The translations under genes and the position numbers were made by a program. Below, piece by piece: positions 59,482 through 64,000 of a stretch of 64,000 nt of DNA; position 1 is the stretch's first letter; every line of letters starts with the position of its first letter. Source of the stretch: Nocardia exalbida NBRC 100660 (lineage in GTDB: Bacteria; Actinomycetota; Actinomycetes; Mycobacteriales; Mycobacteriaceae); contig NZ_BAFZ01000165.1 of NCBI RefSeq assembly GCF_000308575.1, forward strand, positions 1 through 64,000, written 5' to 3'. Below the pieces are notes generated by a model, which was given only the letters and a program-made list of their open reading frames with translations, did not search any database and was not told where the DNA came from.

Positions 59482-61706
59482 GAGTGCGAGAGGTCGTGGT
59501 CGCGGCCGCCCGCCGCACCGTATTCGGCCAGCCCGGTCAGGGCCTGCGGCAATGGACCCCGGTGCAGGACGCCGAGACGCTGGGTGGCGCGGGTGAGGGC
59601 GACGTAGAGCTCGGCCGCGCCGCGTGGTCCTTCGGCGAGGATCCGTTCCGGTTCCACGACCAGGACGGCGTCGTACTCCAGGCCTTTGGTCTCCGACGCC
59701 GCCACCGCGCCCGGTACATCCGGCGGCCCGATCACGACACTGGTACCTTCGCGACCGGCTTCCGCGCGGACGAAATCCTCGATGGCCGTGACAGATTCGT
59801 GCTCGGTGACCCGCCTGGACCACGGCTGGACGCCGCACGCGCGAACCGACTCCGGTGGTCGCACCCCGGGCGCGAACTCGGTGAGCAGCGCGGCGGCGAC
59901 GGACATGATCTCGGCCGGGGTGCGGTAGTTCACCGACAGCGACCGATAGACCCAGCGGCCGGGCACATACGGCTCGAGCATCGTGTGCCACGAGGTCGCT
60001 CCGGCGACCGACCGGCGTTGGGCGAGGTCGCCGACCACCGTGAAGGAGTGGCCGGGGCAGCGCCGCATCAGCACTCGCCAGTCCATTTCGGACAGTTCCT
60101 GGGCCTCGTCGACCACGACGTGCCGGTAGGTCCAGTCCCGGTCCGCGGCGGCGCGTTCGGCGAGTTCGCGAGTGTCGCGCTCGAGGAAGCGATCGGCCAG
60201 ATCGTGCCCGTAGAGCATGTCCTGGGCCAGCAGGTGGTCCTCGTCGTCCATCAGGTCCTCACGGCTGACGAGGAGGTCCAGCACCCCGGCGGCGTACGCG
60301 GCCTCGGCCTGCTGTTCCCGCTCCGCCGCGCGGTCGTCCGACTTGTCGCGGCCGAGCAGATCGACCAACTCGTCGAGCAGCGGCACGTCCGACACCGTCC
60401 AGGCATCGCCGTCGGCGCGCCACAGAGCATCGTCGGCACCCGCCGCCGCCAACCGCTCCGGGGACTCGTACAGCTGCGCCAACAGAGTTTCCGGCGTCAG
60501 GATCGGCCAGAGTTCGTCGAGTGCGGCGGTGAACTGGTCGTTGTCCGCGAGCTCGGCGATGAGGTCGACGCGCAGGTTCTCCCATGCATCGCGCTCCTCG
60601 CGGGTCAGCCAGCCTCGGCCGATCCGGGCTATCGCTCGTTCGGTGAGCACCCAGGTGACGATGTCGCGGAACACCGCGCGGGCCTCGTTGTGCGGCTGTC
60701 CGCTCGCGCGTGCCTCCTCCCTGGCCCACTCCGCGGTCTCGGCGTCGATGCGCATCGTGACGTCGGTCAGTTCGATCGGCAGCGGCTGCTCCGGCAGTCG
60801 CTGCCGATCGGCCACCGCTGCCGCGAGCACGTCCAGGATCCGCAGCGAGCCTTTGAGCCGGGCGGCCTCCGGGGTGTCCTCGGCGGTGACGCGCAAGCCG
60901 GGCACCAGGTCGCCGGTGGTCGTGAACACGACGTTCGTCTCGCCCAGCGACGGTAGAACGCGGCTGATGTGATCGAGGAACGCCGGGTTGGGGCCGACCA
61001 CGAGCACACCGTTGCGTTCCATCCGCTCCCGCTGGGTGTAGAGCAGGTACGCGACGCGGTGCAGGGCCACCACCGTCTTCCCGGTACCGGGGCCGCCCTC
61101 GATCACCAGCACGCCGGGGTGGTCGAGCCGGATGATCTCGTCCTGCTCGGCCTGGATCGTCGCCACGATGTCGCGCATGCCGGTACCGCGCGGCGCGTCG
61201 ACCGCCGCGAGCAACGCCGCGTCGCCTCGCTCGCCACCACCGGGGCGGCCGAGCACCTCGTCGGTGAAATCGACCACTGCGCGCCCGCGAGTATGGAACT
61301 GGCGGCGTCTGCGCATGTTCTCCGGGCTGGCGGCGGTAGCGACGTAGAACGCGCGCGCGGCCGGGGCCCGCCAGTCGAGCAGCAGCGGTTCGTACTCGTT
61401 CTCCTCGTCGAAAATGCCGATCCGGCCGATGTAGGAGTGTTCGCCCGAGAGGGTGTCCAACCGGCCGAAACACAGCCCGTCGTCCGCCACGTCCAGCCGC
61501 TTCGCCTCCTTGGCCAGCGCGCGCACCTCGACATCACGTTCCATGGGTGTGCCGCCGGTTCCTCGCAACGCCGCGGCGTAGCGACCTTTCACCCGCGCGC
61601 GCTCGGCGTCGAGCCGCGTGTAGAGCCCGGCCACGTAGTCGCGCTCGGACCGCAATTCGTCTTCGTACCGAATTTCGCTACTCCCATTTCCGCAGGTTCT
61701 GGCCAC
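59466..61706 (-). CDS. helR: HelR-type (class II HelD) RNA polymerase-associated helicase
   Basis: 746 residues from GTG; the longer frame starts inside the RAE. N-terminal coiled coil with ELRSERDYVAGLYTRL (secondary-channel arm), CFGRLDTLSGEHSYIGRIGI, LLDWRAPAARAFYVAT, Walker A IEGGPGTGKTVVALHR, motif II VVVDEAQELSEMDW, VVGDLAQRR and SVNYRTPAEIM, and a C-terminal 1A/2A part with KGLEYDAVLVVEPE and YVALTRATQRL. HelD proteins remove RNA polymerase from stalled complexes with ATP. Actinobacterial HelR also displaces rifamycin and gives resistance. The RAE in its promoter supports that role. Confidence 0.88.
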   Translation of the reverse strand: MARTCGNGSSEIRYEDELRSERDYVAGLYTRLDAERARVKGRYAAALRGTGGTPMERDVEVRALAKEAKRLDVADDGLCFGRLDTLSGEHSYIGRIGIFDEENEYEPLLLDWRAPAARAFYVATAASPENMRRRRQFHTRGRAVVDFTDEVLGRPGGGERGDAALLAAVDAPRGTGMRDIVATIQAEQDEIIRLDHPGVLVIEGGPGTGKTVVALHRVAYLLYTQRERMERNGVLVVGPNPAFLDHISRVLPSLGETNVVFTTTGDLVPGLRVTAEDTPEAARLKGSLRILDVLAAAVADRQRLPEQPLPIELTDVTMRIDAETAEWAREEARASGQPHNEARAVFRDIVTWVLTERAIARIGRGWLTREERDAWENLRVDLIAELADNDQFTAALDELWPILTPETLLAQLYESPERLAAAGADDALWRADGDAWTVSDVPLLDELVDLLGRDKSDDRAAEREQQAEAAYAAGVLDLLVSREDLMDDEDHLLAQDMLYGHDLADRFLERDTRELAERAAADRDWTYRHVVVDEAQELSEMDWRVLMRRCPGHSFTVVGDLAQRRSVAGATSWHTMLEPYVPGRWVYRSLSVNYRTPAEIMSVAAALLTEFAPGVRPPESVRACGVQPWSRRVTEHESVTAIEDFVRAEAGREGTSVVIGPPDVPGAVAASETKGLEYDAVLVVEPERILAEGPRGAAELYVALTRATQRLGVLHRGPLPQALTGLAEYGAAGGRDHDLSHSYPSG

Positions 61707-61731
61707 GGGCAGCGATTCTGCGGCATGACCC

Positions 61732-61750
61732 GGGTCTTGCCGCAAGCCCC
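61732..61750 (-). promoter_or_regulatory. Rifamycin-associated element (RAE)-like palindrome
   Basis: On the helR strand it reads GGGGCTTGCGGCAAGACCC, an inverted repeat around CTTGCGGCAAG. As I recall, this is the RAE found upstream of rifamycin-inactivating genes and helR in actinomycetes, with one deviating base in the right arm. A TATAGC -10-like element lies 7-12 bp upstream (61758-61763), so the element sits just after the expected transcription start, 26 bp before the GTG. Confidence 0.7.
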
Positions 61751-61793
61751 CGGGTGCGCTATAGATTGGGAGTGGAAAGAGGTTGACCGCCTT

Positions 61794-62777
61794 CTACCGG
61801 ATCAGCTTCTCGCTCTTCAGCCAGTCGTAAGCGACGTCGGCCGGATCCTCACCATCGATGTCGACGCGGCCGTTGAGGTCCTGCATCAGTTCGTCGGTGA
61901 GGTGCTCGGAAATCGTTCCGAGCAGCGTGCGTAATTGCGGGTAGCGATCGATGATCGCGCCGCGCACGACCGCTGTGCCGCTGTAGGGCAGGAAGAACTT
62001 CTCGTCGTCGTCGAGCACGACCAGATTCAGGTTCTTCACCCGGCCGTCGGTGGTGTAGATCATGCCGAAATTGCACGGGGCGCTCTTGGCCGTGGCCGTG
62101 TAGACGACACCGGCGTCCATCCGTGTGACGTTGCCGGACGGCACGCCGTTCGGATCGTTGTAGGGAATCCCGTACTTCCGCAGCATCGGAATGAAACCGT
62201 CCGAGCGGCTGAAGAATTCGTCGTCGACGCAGAACGTTCGATCGGGGACGGGGAGCGCCGCCACATCCGACAGCGACCGGACCTTCAGGCGTTCGGCGGT
62301 CGGCGTCGACGCGCCGAACGCGTAGGTGTCGTTGAACTCGGCGGGCGGCAGCCACTCCAGGTCGTGGTCGCGCTTCTCGATGTCGTGGACGCGCTGCCAG
62401 AGCTCGTGCGGGTCCGAGATCGTCTCGGTCTGGTTGTGGTAGTTGACCCAGCCGGTGCCGGTGTACTCCCAGAGCACGTCGGCGTCACCGTTGAGCTGGG
62501 CCTGCCGAGACGAGGCGGAACCCGGCGCCCCGGTCAGGTCGGTGACGCCCGCGCCCGCCGCGGCCAGGTAGGTCGCGGTGATCTTGCCCAGCAACACGCC
62601 CTCGGTGAAGCTCTTCGAGGTGACGACCAGCTTCGCCCCGTCCAGCGGCCGCGCACCGTCCGGCAGACGCGCGTCGTGGAAGGTTCCCGACGAGCTCACC
62701 AGGCCGCAACCGGCGAGCATCGCGGCTACGACGAGCGCGGACAGCACCGTGACCACTCGTGCTCGTGGTGATCTCAT
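61794..62777 (-). CDS. Glycine betaine/choline-type ABC substrate-binding lipoprotein
   Basis: 327 residues, start MRSPRARVVTVLSALVVAAM with lipobox LAGC at position 24. OpuAC/OpuCC-like: KLVVTSKSFTEGVLLGKITA, DVLWEYTGTGWVNYHNQTET (trimethylammonium-binding aromatic residues), GVVYTATAKSAPCNFGMIYT and LNGRVDIDGEDPADVAYDWL. The ATG overlaps the permease stop (ATGA). Solute uptake for osmoprotection is the usual role. Confidence 0.92.
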   Translation of the reverse strand: MRSPRARVVTVLSALVVAAMLAGCGLVSSSGTFHDARLPDGARPLDGAKLVVTSKSFTEGVLLGKITATYLAAAGAGVTDLTGAPGSASSRQAQLNGDADVLWEYTGTGWVNYHNQTETISDPHELWQRVHDIEKRDHDLEWLPPAEFNDTYAFGASTPTAERLKVRSLSDVAALPVPDRTFCVDDEFFSRSDGFIPMLRKYGIPYNDPNGVPSGNVTRMDAGVVYTATAKSAPCNFGMIYTTDGRVKNLNLVVLDDDEKFFLPYSGTAVVRGAIIDRYPQLRTLLGTISEHLTDELMQDLNGRVDIDGEDPADVAYDWLKSEKLIR

Positions 62778-63511
62778 GAGATACCCCGTGGGGTCGCGGC
62801 CAGTTCCACCAGTCTGCCGAGCCAGTCGATGAGCAAGGCCAGGAGCCCGACCAGAACCGCGCCGGAGACGAGCAGTTTCGGCAGGAAGAGGGTGACCCCG
62901 GTCGTGATCAGCGTGCCGAGGCTGGTCGCGCCGATGAACGTGCTCAGCGTCGCGGTGCCGACCAGGATCACCAGCGCGGTGCGCACCCCGTTGAGGATCA
63001 CCGGCACCGCGAGCGGTAGCTCGACCTGGAACAGGGTCCGCGAAGCGGAATAACCGATGCCCCGCGACGCCTCGATCGTGCGCTGATCGACCTGCCGAAG
63101 CCCGACGATCGTGTTCTGCAGGATCGGCAGCACCGCGTACACGACCAGACCGACGATCGCGGTGCGGAATCCGGTGCCCAGCCAGAAGGTGAACAAGACG
63201 AGCAGGCCGACGGCAGGTGCGGCCTGGCCGACATTGGCGATGTTGACGGCGATGGGCTCGAGCCGCTGAACCGCGGGCCGGGTCAGCGCGATGCCCAGCG
63301 GGATCGCGACGACCACCACGATCACCGTGGCCACCACGGTCAGCTTCACGTGCTGAAGGATCGTGGTCTGGAGGTTGGCCCAGTCGAGGGACGCCTGCTC
63401 CGTCGGCGTGAACGTCGTCGAGCGATACCAGATGACGTATCCGACACCGATGACGAGGATGATGATCGGTTCGAACCACACGTCGAGCGGGACGCGGCGC
63501 AGGCGGCTCAT
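62774..63511 (-). CDS. ABC permease of the betaine-type transporter
   Basis: 245 residues, 6 membrane segments (e.g. FEPIIILVIGVGYVIWY, VVATVIVVVVAIPLGIAL). The permease signature is EASRGIGYSASRTLFQVELP and GAT-SLGTLI-type endings. ATG overlaps the ATPase stop. A second permease might be outside the window. Confidence 0.9.
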   Translation of the reverse strand: MSRLRRVPLDVWFEPIIILVIGVGYVIWYRSTTFTPTEQASLDWANLQTTILQHVKLTVVATVIVVVVAIPLGIALTRPAVQRLEPIAVNIANVGQAAPAVGLLVLFTFWLGTGFRTAIVGLVVYAVLPILQNTIVGLRQVDQRTIEASRGIGYSASRTLFQVELPLAVPVILNGVRTALVILVGTATLSTFIGATSLGTLITTGVTLFLPKLLVSGAVLVGLLALLIDWLGRLVELAATPRGIS

Positions 63512-64000
63512 GACTGCCCGGCCGATCCGGGTTCGTCGTCGGCGGCGACCACCGGGGTCGGCGCCGGGTCGGTTCCGTCGACGTAGGTCGTGTAGGAGAG
63601 GTCCTCCTCGTCGGCGCGCCCCTCGGCCAGCTTGTTCCGGATCACCTCCGTGACCGTGCCGATCCCCAGCGAGCCGAGGACCGCGCCGCGACCGTCGGTG
63701 ACGAGCGCGGCGCCCTGGCTGGTGGCGAGCATGGCGTCGAGCGCGTCGTTGAGGGTCGAGGATCGTGCGACGACGGGCAATCGCCGATCGAGGTAGTCGG
63801 AGACCTCCGGTTTGGTCGCCAGCTCGCCGAGCGAGGGCCACGACCGCGGCCTTCCGGCCTCGTCGACGACGACGACCCAGGTCTGTCCGGCGGCCTTCGC
63901 GCGCTCGATCACGCTGTGGGCCTGCTCGCCGACGCGAGCGGTGATCACCTCGTCGTAGGCGACGTCGCGCACCCGGGACACGGTCAGATACGCCAGCTTC
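63508..64000 (-). CDS. ABC ATP-binding protein of the betaine-type transporter, C-terminal part
   Basis: Runs off the right edge; only the C-terminal CBS-domain region is visible (RVRDVAYDEVITARVGEQAH, VVARSSTLNDALDAMLATSQ, AVLGSLGIGTVTEVIRNKLA). OpuCA/ProV ATPases carry such tandem CBS domains for ionic-strength sensing. The nucleotide-binding domain lies beyond the edge. Confidence 0.85.
   Translation of the reverse strand, partial: KLAYLTVSRVRDVAYDEVITARVGEQAHSVIERAKAAGQTWVVVVDEAGRPRSWPSLGELATKPEVSDYLDRRLPVVARSSTLNDALDAMLATSQGAALVTDGRGAVLGSLGIGTVTEVIRNKLAEGRADEEDLSYTTYVDGTDPAPTPVVAADDEPGSAGQS

Noticed and set aside
1..64000. CRISPR arrays, tRNA or rRNA genes
   Set aside because: No regularly spaced repeats and no recognisable tRNA or rRNA sequence were seen by eye; a dedicated scan was not possible.

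Overview
The window is GC-rich DNA from a mycolic-acid actinomycete, most likely Nocardia or a close relative. The evidence is very strong G/C at third codon positions, GTG/TTG starts, many ATGA/GTGA overlaps, and actinobacterial families: a PknK-like kinase, XRE/DUF5753 with DUF397, conservon proteins, an LppA-type lipoprotein, and many FadE, crotonase and SDR genes. The genus is inferred from gene content. No tRNA, rRNA or CRISPR was found.

Layout. (1) 1-17 kb holds two divergent catabolic operons. To the left are a Rieske oxygenase, a small protein, an amidohydrolase-like protein, an NTF2-like protein and two acyl-CoA dehydrogenases. To the right are a lipoprotein binding protein, a fused LivH-LivM permease, two ATPases and a small membrane protein, followed by acyl-CoA dehydrogenase, SDR, CaiB-type CoA-transferase (frameshifted), crotonase, thiolase and another acyl-CoA dehydrogenase. 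Together they look like uptake, CoA activation and beta-oxidation of an unidentified cyclic or branched acid. (2) 17-23 kb: a secreted protein, an RDD protein, an MFS exporter and a PknK-like kinase/ATPase/LuxR protein. (3) 23-29 kb: a second fatty-acid-like operon (thiolase, SDR, quinone oxidoreductase, SDR, MaoC, oxidoreductase, TetR) with a likely operator in front. (4) 29-39 kb is accessory and partly decayed: truncated genes, exported hydrolases, an orphan polymorphic-toxin module with intact and decayed immunity genes, a transposase remnant, XRE/DUF397, small unknown proteins and a lipase. (5) 39-45 kb: a GMC oxidase and a conservon that lacks its GTPase. (6) 46-49 kb: a two-gene locus with a flavin-dependent halogenase and a chorismate-lyase-like protein fused to a DAHP-synthase-like domain that has lost its catalytic residues. 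(7) 50-59 kb: STAS protein, two TetR genes, Rox-like monooxygenase, MpaB-type oxygenase, LppA-like lipoprotein, GlxA-type regulator and cupin. (8) 59-64 kb: a HelR-type RNA polymerase helicase whose promoter carries a sequence matching the rifamycin-associated element, then a glycine-betaine/choline-type ABC transporter running off the end.

The strongest candidates for something new are the halogenase plus chorismate lyase/pseudo-DAHP-synthase locus, the RAE-helR unit near a Rox-like gene, and the orphan toxin/immunity island. Several genes carry apparent single-base frameshifts, some in G/C runs, so assembly errors have to be weighed against real decay.
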